A DNA stretch of 64,000 nt from Girardinichthys multiradiatus (GCF_021462225.1 NC_061804.1:39783475-39847474), one strand, 5' to 3'. Numbered from the stretch's first letter, positions 12,201-23,748 are shown. The notes: generated by a model not told the origin, from the sequence alone. Made by a program: numbers and translations.

Positions 12201-14712
12201 AGGTGTGAACCAACCTGGTAGGTGGGCGGAGTCAGGCAGAACTAACCTCTGATTGGCAGCCTATGGGCGGAACCACATTTTCTTCATTCCAACCCATCTT
12301 AGTGATCCTTAAACTGCAAAACTGTTAACATGCACCTACCTCAGAAACAAGCTGCTTCTTAACTCTCCTGAAAACTCAAAGTTTTAATCAATCTAGGATT
12401 TAGAAACATTATTCTAAACATGGATTATTGTGTCATGCAACATATAAACAAACACTCATTCCATCAAAACAAAGATAAAACATCAAAGACAGACAAATGG
12501 CCAAATTTGAAGCTTCAAGAATTCAAAGAAATTTTTAACAATCTCTTTTCAGAATATGTTTTCTCAGCCATATCTTTTAATGCTGTAATTGATCAATTTT
12601 GTTATGACAATCTTCAGGATCCTTTTTAAAAATGAGTGCACATAGTCCAAAGAGATCTCAAAGTATTTAGAAGCACAGCAACAGTTTTCATTAACATGAA
12701 TCCAAATTCACTGATGCTGAAACCTTTTGCCAATTCTTTGTACTATAACTCTGTAATAATAATAACTACAACCCTGAGAGTTATTGTTATAATTCTCTTT
12801 TTGTTTTGCTCAATTTTGATCGCAGCTGCATTCAAGAATTTCTCTGCTCAGGTTAAATGCAAAGAAGTATTTTAAGCCGGCGTTGACGTTTTTAAGGTAT
12901 ACCCAAACAAAACAAAAACTGCAGTGTTTGACTTAATCAGAAATTAAAATAATAAGCTTGACTCCAAACTGGACTTTTTCCACATAGTGTTTCAAAGGGA
13001 AGACACACATAATTTTCCTTAATTTGGCTATTTAAATTTTGAGAGTTGGGGAGAAACTTATTACTAGAACCCCTCTTTAATAATCCAAATGCTGATAAAT
13101 GTTCCAATATTTTATCTCTTAGTAATCTTAAATTACCTTGTGTACCTTTGTATTCCTAGTTATTCTTTTAATCTTTAAACCCTAAGAAATCAAACAAGGA
13201 GACTGGAGTTTAAGCCGACCATCCTCTTTAGTATTTAGAGAGCCTTTATTTATTTTCTTTTCCTAAAATAAAGGATTTTACTTGTCTTGATTCCGTTATA
13301 AAAATCCTGACTTGGTTCCAAAACAAAACTCTTCAACCCCAATTTATGTCCCCCAGAGTAGAAATTTTGAGTATTATTGCATTTCAAAGCCACCGAATGA
13401 CTGGAACCCATCATTGGCTTAGATCTATTTTAATAGGTAATCGGTCTACCTTTAATTAAATATTATAATTTTATGGACCCAAAATCTATGGCTCACGGGC
13501 TTCAGGAGTCCAGGAACCACAGGTTGAGTACTACTCAATTGAACATTGATGTTAGCTCTCTTCAGATTGAAGAGAGGATTGGCTAAATATCCCCAGACCT
13601 GTTAGTGTATTATTTCTGCTTGGACAATAATCAGATTTAAAATCACTAGTTCACAGCTCCTAATTTACCTCAGATCATATTTGCTTCTAACCCAGTTCAT
13701 AATAAGCTTCAGACAAACATTATACTAAAAAGCCAAAAACAAAACAAAAATACAGATCTGTTTTAAAATAAAGAAAAAGCATGCTTTAAAAAAACTTGGT
13801 ACTGTGGTGGAAAATAACTCTACGGTTCTGAAGGCCTTTTCATGCAGAGTCTTTTAGGGAACATGAGATTAGTTTAATTTTTGTGTGGTACCACTGTCCA
13901 ATCAGATTATTTCTTACCTTCAAAAATAACCCAATTTTTCCCATTCTCATTTTAAAGGTTTGTTTTACCAAGGAAAATGAGTTTAACAAAACCAATTACT
14001 CTCAAAAGGTTTAAAAGTTTTAGCCAGTGATGTCTTAGAAAACAACAAGTGTTTTAATATTTCTGTGCAGCACAGAACTGATTAGGTTTCCTTTCCTTCC
14101 CCAAAGGGAAAGAAACTGCAGAACCAAGCCTTTCATAGTTTTTGTCAGGACCTGATATAAGGTACAGTGTAAATAAACACGCTGCATGAATCAGAAGAGG
14201 GAAGAAAAACCTAATATAACCTCTTCCCAGCAGCTGCTGTGAAAAACAATGAATTTGTACTTTCCATAAGCGTCAGTTAGCACTTGCGGACAAAAACTGC
14301 ACCAAACTGTACTGTACTGTGCCAGCGACTGTATGAAGACCATCTGCAGGAGAACTAAGCCTGTTTTAATGAGGTCTCTAACCATTAGATTTATTGGATA
14401 CAAACTCTGACAACAGAAAACAATGGCTGAAAGAAACACATCAGGTTTTACGCATGCAATGGGTTTTAAAAATGCTCTTTCATGAGATCTGTCCTGAGAA
14501 TAACATAGAAACACATGGTTACTGCTGAGTTTTGGAGATGTAACTTCCTCTGCTTTTTAATGACTTTCAATAACTATAATAATTGACCCTGAATATTCCA
14601 CGACGAAAGAGAACTTGCTTCTCTAAAAGAATTAACTGGAAAGTATCAAATGAGGTAAGTTATCACCTTTTTGAAGATACTTTTCTAACCCTAAAATAAT
14701 ATTTTAACCCAC
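12201..14712 (-). other. ERV-A interior, unrecognised
   Basis: AT-rich sequence that should include pol or gag by position, but no catalytic motif could be read. A 107-codon open frame on the minus strand (14191-14514) has no domain that I recognise. Confidence 0.35.
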
Positions 14713-14714
14713 TA

Positions 14715-15245
14715 CAGGTCCTTCTCAAAATATTAGCATATTGTGACAAAGTTCATTATTTTCCATAATGTCATGATGAAAATTTAACATTCATATATTT
14801 TAGATTCATTGCACACTAATTGAAATATTTCAGGTCTTTTATTGTCTTAATACGGATGATTTTGGCATACAGCTCATGGAAACCCAAAATTCCTATCTCA
14901 CAAAATTAGCATATTTCATCCGACCAATAAAAGAAAAGTGTTTTTAATACAAAAAACGTCAACCTTCAAATAATCATGTATAGTTATGCACTCAATACTT
15001 GGTCGGGAATCCTTTTGCAGAAATGACTGCTTCAATGCGGCGTGGCATGGAGGCAATCAGCCTGTGGCACTGCTGAGGTCTTATGGAGGTCCAGGATGCT
15101 TCGATAGCGGCCTTTAGCTCATCCAGAGTGTTGGGTCTTGAGTCTCTCAACGTTCTCTTCACAATATCCCACAGATTCTCTATGGGGTTCAGGTCAGGAG
15201 AGTAGGCAGGCCAATTGAGCACAGTGATACCATGGTCAGTAAACC
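14715..15245 (-). mobile_element. Truncated Tc1 element (3' third), minus strand
   Basis: It begins after a TA with the same terminal repeat (CAGGTCCTTCTCAAAATATT) as the full-length copies at 38859 and 61905, in opposite orientation. It contains the last 84 or so codons of the transposase (stop at 14992-14994), including SPDLNPIENLW with the catalytic glutamate. Homology ends abruptly at 15245, so the 5' two-thirds and the other terminal repeat are missing. It cannot transpose. Confidence 0.93.
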
Positions 15246-15648
15246 TGCAGCAGCATGGATCGTTGTCCATCTCAGTGGGTTTGGGGCCAGACTTCTTCTG
15301 AGTTTCGTTCTGGTGGAAACTCACACTGTGATTTGCAGCAGCAGACAGACAGGCAGGCAGGCAAATCTCTCTCTTTCAGCTGCTGAAGAAACGTCTCTGG
15401 TGGAGTAGCCATGAAGGGCAGGTTTCTAAAGTCCAGACTCAAAAACGCAGATGTTGCACTCAAATCCCATACATGTGTGTATGTATGTGTGTGTGTGAGG
15501 CAGATGAGAAGTTTAGTATTGGTTCAGATTTTGCACACAGAAACATTATCAGTCAGTCAGTCAGTTGTCCACCATAACATGCACTATACTCCTTTCTTTT
15601 CCGACTGATTGCAATATTTAAGACAAACGAAACTTCCTGCAGGAAAGT
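15246..15648. other. Unassigned stretch between the Tc1 fragment and ERV-B
   Basis: Contains GCAG/GACA-type runs at 15338-15365, a GT-rich patch near 15475-15497 and (AGTC)n at 15551-15566. No coding signal. It may be ERV-A interior or filler from the event that truncated the Tc1 copy. Confidence 0.35.
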
Positions 15649-16187
15649 TGTCAGGTTTAACCAACCTAACAATATTTATGACAACACAAAAAGAAAAGAG
15701 AGACAAAGTATTAGTTCCTTTTACTCGCTTTGCGAGGAGAAACGGTCAAGATTTGCTCAGTTACAGATTTCGCACCGCTCTGAACAGCATCTGTCCGCCT
15801 CCTCTTTTTATTGTCTTTCGGGGGTCCCTAGTTTACAAAAACATTGTTCTCTAAAGGATGGGGGAAAACAACAGCTGCATCGTAAACAGGTCATAAACAG
15901 CTTTATACATTAACAACACATTTCCCACAGTCTCCTCCAACTGGTAGGGTCAGCTGTGACTTTTGTTGTTGAGTGTAATCAGCCTTCATCTTTATGACCT
16001 CCTTCATCTTTATGACCTCCTCAACTGGATTGCTTCCTTCTCTGCTAGTTCAGCTCCATTTATTATCCTGCAGACAAACTCATCACATCCTTTCTCACAC
16101 ATACATCATGAAAGGTTATATAATCAAATAGTCAAGTTAAAGAATAGGAGAAAATATAAGATAAATCTATATTCAATTATTCCAACA
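15649..16187 (-). repeat. ERV-B 3' LTR (left)
   Basis: 539 bases, colinear with the right LTR without indels. It includes a doubled phrase CATCTTTATGACCTCCTT at 15989-16022, present in both LTRs. Confidence 0.95.
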
Positions 16188-16199
16188 TTTCCCCCCTGT
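16188..16199 (-). other. ERV-B polypurine tract
   Basis: On the minus strand TACAGGGGGGAAA directly precedes the TGTTGGAATA start of the 3' LTR. Confidence 0.85.
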
Positions 16200-16543
16200 A
16201 TATCTTATATCTGCTCATATTCTCATATCACTTAACAGCCACTTCTGTCAAATTGTGTAACTGTAAGTTTATCTTCATGAGTACAAAGACAAGAGGTACT
16301 TACTGACATTTAAATCACAGAATCATATAGAAATGGATCTGCATACAGGTCAGAAAATTGGTCAATACCATCCTCGTCATCTTCATCATCCTGATGTTTA
16401 AATAACGGATAGAGTTGTGTAACTCTGCTTTCCATAGGAGAAATAGCTGTGGTGATGAGATGGTTAACAGTATAAAAGCGGGGCATTCAACAATATCCAC
16501 ACAATGTCAAAATTTCAGCAAACACTGCAAAGGAAATTATTAC

Positions 16544-16735
16544 TCATGATACTAAAATTTTATACTTCCCAAACATATCCAGCCAGGAGTCCCACATCGA
16601 GGCGTCTACTCCATAATGCTCTTTCATTTTGCCATTTAGAGATCTCAAACCTTCTATGGCTTTCGTTAGGCTGCCATCAGCCAGCAGCAGTGTTGTTAGG
16701 TGTGAATGTGCAACATTTTTCTCCAAAAATAGCAC
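16544..16735 (-). pseudogene. ERV-B env-like transmembrane-subunit fragment
   Basis: This minus-strand frame of 63 codons holds a heptad-like stretch (AIEGLRSLNGKMKEH) followed by a tryptophan-containing WDSWLDMFG block. The pattern suggests the coiled-coil ectodomain of a retroviral transmembrane subunit, and it lies between the integrase remnant and the 3' LTR, where env belongs. The cysteine motif and membrane anchor were not identified. The surrounding 16200-18500 on the minus strand is probably the rest of env, badly broken. The call rests on position and the heptad pattern, not on a confirmed family match. Confidence 0.45.
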
Positions 16736-18560
16736 AAACTTTTCCTTTTTCAGCTAACAACATGTCCAAAGCAATTTTATTCTGGAATGCCATCAGGGAA
16801 GTTGAAGCCAATTGATCATGGACAGTTCAAACCCGCTTTGTGTCCAATTTCCTAGTTTTTGTACATTGTAGTGAATATAGTTGTTCCTGTCTACGTTTTT
16901 GTTCAACGTACATCACCAACAGATACTTGATTCAAATCCTGCAGCTACTTGATCAGTTAATTTATCTTCATCTATAGCATCTATGTATGTAGAGTCTCCC
17001 TCAATCTGCCAAGCTGCTTCTCTGCACTTTCTATCACACCAATCATGTGAATTTAACACTAAATAGTCCATCTGTTACTTCATCTACTAACATAGGATAT
17101 AACCATAAAGTAATTAAGCACAGAGTCCTGTTACTTTTGAAGGTAATCAATCAAACAACCACCACCAAATATCTCCTCTAGAGACTAGTTTAAAACACTT
17201 ATTTACTTTTACAATTGTAATACACCATACTGCAATGAGATTTCCCAATTTATTACCTCTCTCTGTCATATTTATACATGTATAGTGTCCAGTGGTGATT
17301 CGCTTATGGAAAACTGATTTATCCTTCTCTGCTCTAGTTACAGGAAAAAACAGAATCCTTGTGCTAACACATTTCATTAGGATTAGTTTGATTCATTACT
17401 TCCATCACACAGAGTTGTGGTATCACAGCTGGAATTATTTGTAACAAAAGCCTTGAACCCAAACACACAACACAATCTCTTTTAGTCCTGTTAGCTGCTT
17501 GCTCTACCATCAATAATCAGTTATTATTTGTTCCTGATACTCCTGTAATAACCTGGAACTTAGTCATCTATGGTTAACTTTTCTAACATAATTTTCACTC
17601 TCTTCGCTCTGTTACCTGGATTGCATTATCAGCTTTATGGAACTTAAACAACTTCTTTTAATAACTAGCATAAGCAGTGGTGCACCACTCTGGTGTCCAA
17701 TTGTTTCCTTCATCAGCTACCATCATGGACCATGAGGTGTCTCTTCTATCATTAGTTAAGTACCATTTATAACTTCTACAATCCTGCCCTTTCCTTCCTC
17801 ATTTGGTCAAGCTAATGAGTGGGATCAGCACCACAGCTATGGTTTTAGATTTCACGCACACTTGAATACCATAAGTATAAGAAGTTTGTTTAGTGCACAT
17901 AGTTAGGTTATCTTACCTACCTTGATTTAGCGCTACTTGTTTCATATGACTCATAACAGATGTTGTTACATTCTAATTCATCTTGACTGGTTTCCAGAAA
18001 TACCAGAAAAATAAAAAAATCAATATAAGAAAAAAAAAATATATATATATATATAACCACCCAGCATCGGAAAGCATTGTTCATCCATCTAGAAATCATT
18101 TTGGCTGAAATTTTCACTCCTCTAAATGGTTCCAGTGTCTTAATTGTCTTCACTGACTTTCGGATCTCTCCAGACTCTAAATGTCTGGGTCCACCCTATT
18201 ATCAGTCTATAAATCACTTCCCCTGACGGAGCTTTCAACTGAAATGATCTTTTTTACAATGTGTAAGGTAAATCCAGGTTGATCTCTCAGCTATTTTACT
18301 GCCCTGGCAGTGGTTAATAATAACTAATATGGATCCTCTCACTTAGGTGAAATACCAATGCTTCTTCTTTACACTCCTTATTAACACCCAGTCTCCTGGT
18401 TCCACTAGTTAGTTTTCCTGCTGGGAAATAGAACATTCCTCATTAGTTTAAATTTATTTCTGTTGCTTTCTAACATACTTCTCATATAATCAACTAGGTT
18501 AGCTTCTTCATCTAACTCCCACTTATTTTTTAACTGTGGTAATCTGTATGGTCTTCCACA
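16736..18560 (-). other. ERV-B env region, decayed
   Basis: Only scattered short frames are open on the minus strand, such as 17147-17377 (76 codons, with a GDIWWWLFD end). (AT)n occurs at 18040-18053. By position this is env, but no domain is readable. Confidence 0.4.
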
Positions 18561-18567
18561 TAACATT

Positions 18568-18789
18568 TCATAGGGTGTTAACCCTGAAGTGCTTGTAATG
18601 TTTAATTGGAAATAGTTCTATCCGTTTAGAAAATGCATCTATAATGACTAAACAAAACTTTTTCCCTTCACTATGGTTTAACTCAATAAAATCCATATGA
18701 ATTGTTTGAAAAGGGTATCTTAGTTTTGAAAATTGTCCCCTTCGTTGTCTTAAATTCCCTTGTGGATAATGTTTTACACATGCTAACAT
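18568..18789 (-). pseudogene. ERV-B integrase core fragment
   Basis: In this 73-codon minus-strand frame the block HMDFIELN carries the first catalytic aspartate of a retroviral integrase (near residue 32), followed by CLVIIDAFSKRIELFP, which is the second strand of the RNase H-like core. The remaining aspartate and glutamate are not in this frame. It lies downstream of RT/RNase H in the sense direction, as expected. It could not be functional. Confidence 0.8.
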
Positions 18790-19268
18790 GTTTTACAAAA
18801 TTGTTTTAATAAGAATTTTTAGAATTTAATCAATATGTTATATAATATTAATATATCTGTCCTACTATTCCCCCCTGTTGAGACATTATGAAACACGATG
18901 GCTCAAATATTGCTTCCATTTATGGGTTCTTTGGTAGGACAGGTTTATTATCTGGTCAAATATAGTTTTCATCTTTTAATTCAGCTCCATGTTTTTTCCA
19001 CATTTCTATCTCCTGTAGTGAGCTGTGTTGTTGCATCTTTTCTAACACTATATCCATTGTCACCAATGCATATCCTGTTTGTGTCTTCTCCCTCTCATCT
19101 TTTAGAGAAATCATTCACATAAACTATTTCGTGATCCTGCAAATCACTTCTAATTTTTTTCTTCTTCTTTTTTTTTTCCTAATTCTGCAGTATCAATGCT
19201 GAAACTGCATGGGAAACTCTTAAGGTTAAAAGGTTAAACAACACTATTGCAGCACTGCAACTGTCATT

Positions 19269-20318
19269 TTAGGCAGCAATTACAGCTCTCACACAACATA
19301 GTTGCACACACGCAACACTATCTAGTTTTGAAAAGAAATAGGCTATTATTTTCATTTTATCTCCATGTTGTTGAACCAGAACTGAAGTCATAAAATGTCC
19401 CTTGCAATCTACCATCTGAACAAACGGTTTACTATAATCTGGTAATGCTAAAGCAGTACTGGAAACTAGAACTTGTTTTATGTTGGTAAATGCTTCTTCA
19501 GCTTCTACACTCCATTTCAATTTAGACGTCATTTTCAGCTCTTCCTCATACATTAATTTGTTTAATGGAGTTACTATTTCTGCATAATTTGGCACCCAGT
19601 TTCTACAATAATTAGTTAGTCCAAAAAAGGACATCATTTGCTTTTTTGTTACTGGTTTTAGAATTTGTAATATTGCAGTCTTTCTTTCTTCTACAATTGT
19701 GCGTCCCCCTGCGCTAAAATTATGACCTAAGTATTTGACCTCATTTTTACACAATTGAAGTTTGTTTTTACTGACTTTGTCCTTCTTCTGCTAAATGTTT
19801 TAATAATGCTATTGTATCATTTTTACAAGTCTCCTCATCAGGAGATGCTAATAGCACATCATCAACATATAGTAAAACCTGACTACCTCCTGGAGGGTCA
19901 AACCTGGCCATGCTTGCACACATTACCTGAAAGTATATAGTTGGACTTTCACAGTAACCTTGAGGTAGTCTGGTATAAGTATATCTTTGTCCCTCAAAGG
20001 TGAATGCAAACCAGAACTATCTATCTTTCCTGTTGATGGAGCTTGTTTTTTTAACTGGAAAAATGGGGGTGTTACATGGTGAATCCTCACATTTTATTAT
20101 CACCCCTGCAGTTATTAAATCCTTTATTACTGGTTTTATTCCTTCACGAGCATCATATTTCAAAGGGTATTGTTTTACTCTGGGCCTGTATTCTGTTTTT
20201 GCTCTAATCTGAACAGATAATGCTCCTTTACTAAACCCACATCAGTAGGGTCTGTTGACCATAATTTATCAGGGACTTCATTCAAACACTGTTCCTCCTG
20301 TTCAGTAAGGAATATTTC
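19269..20318 (-). pseudogene. ERV-B reverse transcriptase and connection/RNase H region, broken
   Basis: The minus strand encodes a retroviral RT over about 1 kb. The catalytic YVDD is at 19858-19869. Downstream in sense, an open 161-codon frame (19269-19754) holds KYLGHNFSAGGRT, the thumb motif FFGLTNYCRNWVP, and the connection to RNase H (LALPDYSKPFVQMVDCKGH). RT and the 161-codon frame are out of register and separated by stops, so the protein is dead. The YLG...FFGLTNYCR layout is that of gamma/epsilon-type and Gypsy-type RTs. The env-like sequence and gamma-type integrase favour the former. Confidence 0.88.
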
Positions 20319-20717
20319 TCATTGTTGTTTTGTATGCAAATGTATCCCTTCCTGCACTGTCACTCTCCAGAATAGTAATTTTCTAATTAATCCTGTGGTT
20401 TCACTAGGTTCTGTATTCATTATTGTTACAAACCAGTCTGTGACATCTTTTCCCCTCTGCACTATTCTCCCTATATCATGCCACTTGAGTTCTTTATCCT
20501 TGAATAAAGATATTTGTGGAGGTGACCACATGTTGCAGAGCTTCCTAGTGTCTTCCTCTAACACTACTTCAGCAACTGAGGTACTCTTCCTTTCTGTATA
20601 AACATAAGTTACCATGACTTTTATAGGGGTTACTTTATTTAATACTTCTTCATAAATTTTATCTTGTCCAGGAGTATTTTTATACCACATGGTAATATGT
20701 AGATCATCTGGTGTCAT
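20319..20717 (-). pseudogene. ERV-B pol segment upstream of RT
   Basis: A 132-codon minus-strand frame immediately upstream of the RT region in the sense direction. It has a stretch WSPPQISLFKDKELKWHDI and is otherwise unfamiliar. By position it lies between protease and RT fingers. No protease DTG or DSG motif was located with confidence, so I call it only a pol segment. Confidence 0.5.
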
Positions 20718-22150
20718 CTGATCTTATAGTTGAGTAATAACATTTCTTCCTTCTGTTAGTAAAGCTGTCCCTACGTCTAGGGGTGGCTTATTCAGAACAT
20801 CCAGTTAATAGTGGTAATAAGGTGGTCCTACTCCTCTTTTAACATCAACACCCTGATGTGTATTTGTCTGTAATTTCCTCTGCTCACTCCTCTCTGACCC
20901 CTGCGGTTTTTGTCCTCTGCCTCTAAATTTTTCTCTTCCGCTGTTGTTTTAATAATAACTTCTTCTTCTTGCTGAAAAAAAAAAAAAAGTGTTGCCTATT
21001 TATTTATTTATTTTTCCTTCATAACTTTTTCTGCATGGAGGGCATGATTAACATAGTCTTCTAGATTTACTGTGGGGAACCCTATAAAATATCTCCTTAC
21101 CCAGGTATTAATTGCATCTCTGGAACCAGCATGTAGTGCATTTGTTTAACTGCTGTTAATAAGCTCCTTGCTTATTGTAGACCACTATGTATTTTAAACA
21201 CTTTTGTCAGTCTAATCCTATATTCTTCAAAAGGTTATTCCTCTTTTTGTTTCACTCTGGCTATTAAAAAGAGTAAAATATTTTCTAAGGTTACACAGAA
21301 AAAACCCATGTCATGCCATGAACCTCCGTGACACGCTGTATCAACAGCCTTCAGCGTCTCAAAACAATAATAATAAAAAATAAACACAAATAAAACATAC
21401 ATGAGGTACAGCCATGGTGGGGATGGATTTATTCACCAAAGGGACTCATTTTAGCCAATCTTATCCTGTCAAACCTCATCAGATCTTTGGTACAAAACAA
21501 AAACTTTCCACCTGCTCTTTACTCCCTTTCTTCTGTCCTGCTATTCCACTTTGCAAGTCTATCAAAAATGACTTCTTAGCCCTCTGACCTTTTCTGCTTT
21601 CCACAAAAACGTCCATTCTTGTCTCCTGCATCACATCTCTCTCTTTTTAGTTACTTTTAAGCAATAATCTACATCCTCGTCTACATTACTGCTTTGTCCA
21701 TTTTTCTTAAATCACGTTTACTTTTAATGTACTTTTAATTATTGCATCCTATAGATCACCAAATTTTTTTTAGAGTTTAAACGACCATCATAATGATATG
21801 TGGTTATCCATTTATCTAAATATTTTAATTTTAATATTTTAATTTGATCATGTGCTTCCATAAATTTCCAATCTTTACATTATTATTAATTTTAGTGTAT
21901 TTAAATCCACCTTTTCCCATTTCCTTTATTTAAATTTGGTCCAGCATATAAATACCTAGGGTATTCTAAATACTGGATTTTTCTCTTCAGTAGGGTGACA
22001 GAAAAATCTCCTTTTGTGGTAATTCTCACTTCAACTCTTTCGAGTGGAGAATTCTTGCCTTTGCTTCCACAAAAGTTAGTCACTAACAATCCCACTGTTT
22101 TTGGTATGAGGTAAAACCTAGTGGTTTAAATCCTCCATTTATTTCTCACA
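20718..22150 (-). other. ERV-B gag region, decayed
   Basis: By position this is gag. No major homology region or zinc knuckle could be read. A 64-codon frame at 21901-22095 is open on the minus strand without recognisable domains. Poly-A and TTTA runs occur at 20978-21014. Confidence 0.35.
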
Positions 22151-22161
22151 TACACACATTT

Positions 22162-22262
22162 AAACGCAGATTTTACTTAGTATTTTTTTGTTGTTTAAAA
22201 TACTTAAATGCAGATTTTACTTAGTATTTTTTTTGTTGTTGTTTAAAATACTTAAACGCAGA
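22162..22262 (-). repeat. Short tandem repeat in the ERV-B leader
   Basis: Two units of about 45-50 bases share AAAYGCAGATTTTACTTAG, then a T-run, GTTGTTTAAAATACTTAAA, and a third unit starts with ACGCAGACTCC. It lies between the primer site and gag on the minus strand. Confidence 0.8.
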
Positions 22263-22597
22263 CTCCGCCATTCTGGAAACACGGAATTGTAGTATTACTT
22301 TCTTAATACTTAAGAGGACTCTGTCGTCCCCTATAACCTCGGAATTTTCAGTATTTTTACTAATACTTTAAGCAGAACTCCGGCGCACTGCTGTTACCTG
22401 TCAGTGCCTAGGTTCACAGGGTTTGTTTACTTTACGCAATGACCCCCAGTCATTCGTCACACTTTTGTTTTAAATCCAGATTCAACTCACCACTTTGTCC
22501 TCTCCTCTCTCTCAGAGTTCCGTCAGCCGTCAGACTCCAGCGGGCGGGCCGAAATCCAGTCCCGGAAAGGGTCTGTGTGTCTTCCTGGTGAAAACAG

Positions 22598-22609
22598 CCG
22601 TGCGCACGG
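22598..22609 (-). promoter_or_regulatory. Perfect 12-base palindrome in the ERV-B leader
   Basis: CCGTGCGCACGG is self-complementary and lies about 50 bases downstream of the primer site in the sense direction. GC-rich palindromes in this part of retroviral RNA often start genome dimerisation. That role here is inference. Confidence 0.4.
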
Positions 22610-22659
22610 TCTTTTCCTGGAGTCTACCGACCCGCTGGAACCATCAGGCGTAGTTGGAA

Positions 22660-22678
22660 TCCGGCTCTCGAAGGACCA
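22660..22678 (-). other. ERV-B primer-binding site (tRNA-Tyr-like)
   Basis: The plus strand reads TCCGGCTCTCGAAGGACCA, six bases from the LTR. It equals the 3' end of vertebrate tRNA-Tyr including CCA, except for two extra bases (TC). ERV-A has the same site without the extra bases. Confidence 0.8.
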
Positions 22679-22684
22679 AATTAA

Positions 22685-23223
22685 TGTCAGGTTTAACCAA
22701 CCTAACAATATTTATAACAACACAAAAAGAAAAGAGAGACAAAGTATTAGTTCCTTTTACTCGCTTTGCGAGGAGAAACGGTCAAGATTTGCTCAGTTAC
22801 AGATCCCGCACCGCTCTGAAGCCTATCCGACCGCTTCCTCTTTTTATTGTCTTTCGGGGGTCCCTAGTTTACAAAAACATTGTTCTCTAAAGGATGGGGG
22901 AAAACAACAACTGCATCGTAAACAGGTCATAAACAGCTTTATACATTAACAACACATTTCCCACAGTCTCCTCCAACTGGTAGGGTCAGCTGTGACTTTT
23001 GTTGTTGAGTGTAATCAGCCTTCATCTTTATGACCTCCTTCATCTTTATGACCTCCTCAACTGGACTGCTTCCTTCTCTGCTAGTTCAGCTCCATTTATT
23101 ATCCTGCAGACAAACTCATCACATCCTTTCTCACACATACATCATCAAAGGTTATATAATCAAATAGTCAAGTTAAAGAATAGGAGAAAATATAAGATAA
23201 ATCTATATTCAATTATTCCAACA
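22685..23223 (-). repeat. ERV-B 5' LTR (right)
   Basis: 539 bases, same length as the left LTR. Seven of about 13 differences are packed into some 20 bases around 22819-22838. Confidence 0.95.
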
Positions 23224-23228
23224 AAAGT

Positions 23229-23590
23229 TTTAACTCTTTAACAGCTTAATTGATGCACTCTGTGCCTTTTAATCTTTTTCTTATGTTTCTTATTTTTCTC
23301 ATCTCCATCATCAACTGTTTTACTTGAAACTATTGAAACTATTTAACTTATTTACACTCAAACTTCCACTTTGTGAAAAACCAAACTTATCTTCCCAAAT
23401 TAAAGCACAATTAACACAATCATCCCCACCTTGATGTTTAGGAGATGATGGTTAATGTGTAATAAAAATAGGAAGAACAATAATATAGCACTCACACAGT
23501 TAGTATTTTAACATATTTATGTCCCTTCAGCATATGTATGGTCGACCTAGCTTAGTTTATGAGCTCTCTTTATTATTTAACACTTAATTT
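23229..23590 (-). other. ERV-A leader/gag side, unassigned
   Basis: ERV-A interior resumes after the AAAGT duplication. AT-rich with no readable protein. The ERV-A leader hairpins follow. Confidence 0.4.
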
Positions 23591-23748
23591 CATTCCCTTC
23601 CGGCGGAATGTTACCAATCAAATTATCCAGTTCACATTACGGCGCCTAGTCGTCTCTGATCTCCTTGCGGCGAGATCCTACCTAAATTTATCACTATTTC
23701 TTTGCGGCGAAATAAAACCTATCCAATGCAGTGTCCTTGCGGCGACAC
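23591..23748 (-). promoter_or_regulatory. Four same-loop hairpins in the ERV-A leader
   Basis: Four inverted repeats at 23591-23610, 23658-23677, 23695-23714 and 23731-23748 have 8-base loops which in the RNA sense (minus strand) read GCCGGAAG, GCCGCAAG, GCCGCAAA and GCCGCAAG. Their stems are all different yet fully paired: CATTCC/GGAATG, GATCTC/GAGATC, TATTTC/GAAATA and GTGTC/GACAC. In sense, each stem is preceded by T(T/A)GGTNN at the same distance. They lie 300-465 bases downstream of the primer site, before any readable gag. Conserved loops on changed but paired stems argue for selected RNA structure, plausibly the packaging or dimer signal. GNRA tetraloops (GCAA, GGAA) closed by C-G are possible within the loops. 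Confidence 0.8.

Larger units (their letters stand above)
15649..23223 (-). mobile_element. ERV-B: endogenous retrovirus inserted in ERV-A, minus strand
   Basis: Two 539-base LTRs (15649-16187 and 22685-23223) begin TGTCAGG and end CCAACA. The 5-base sequence AAAGT is duplicated exactly at 15644-15648 and 23224-23228. Polypurine tract and primer site place the element on the minus strand. In sense order the interior shows a leader, an unread gag region, a pol segment upstream of RT, RT and RNase H, the integrase core, then env-like sequence. All have stops or frameshifts. LTRs differ at about 13 positions. The gene order and YVDD motif fit a class I retrovirus with env. Confidence 0.93.

Noticed and set aside
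14191..14514. 107-codon minus-strand frame as retroviral env
   Set aside because: No fusion peptide, cysteine motif or heptad pattern could be seen, so it is left unassigned.
22162..22262. CRISPR-like array
   Set aside because: Only two to three T-rich units without uniform spacers, in a vertebrate retroviral leader.
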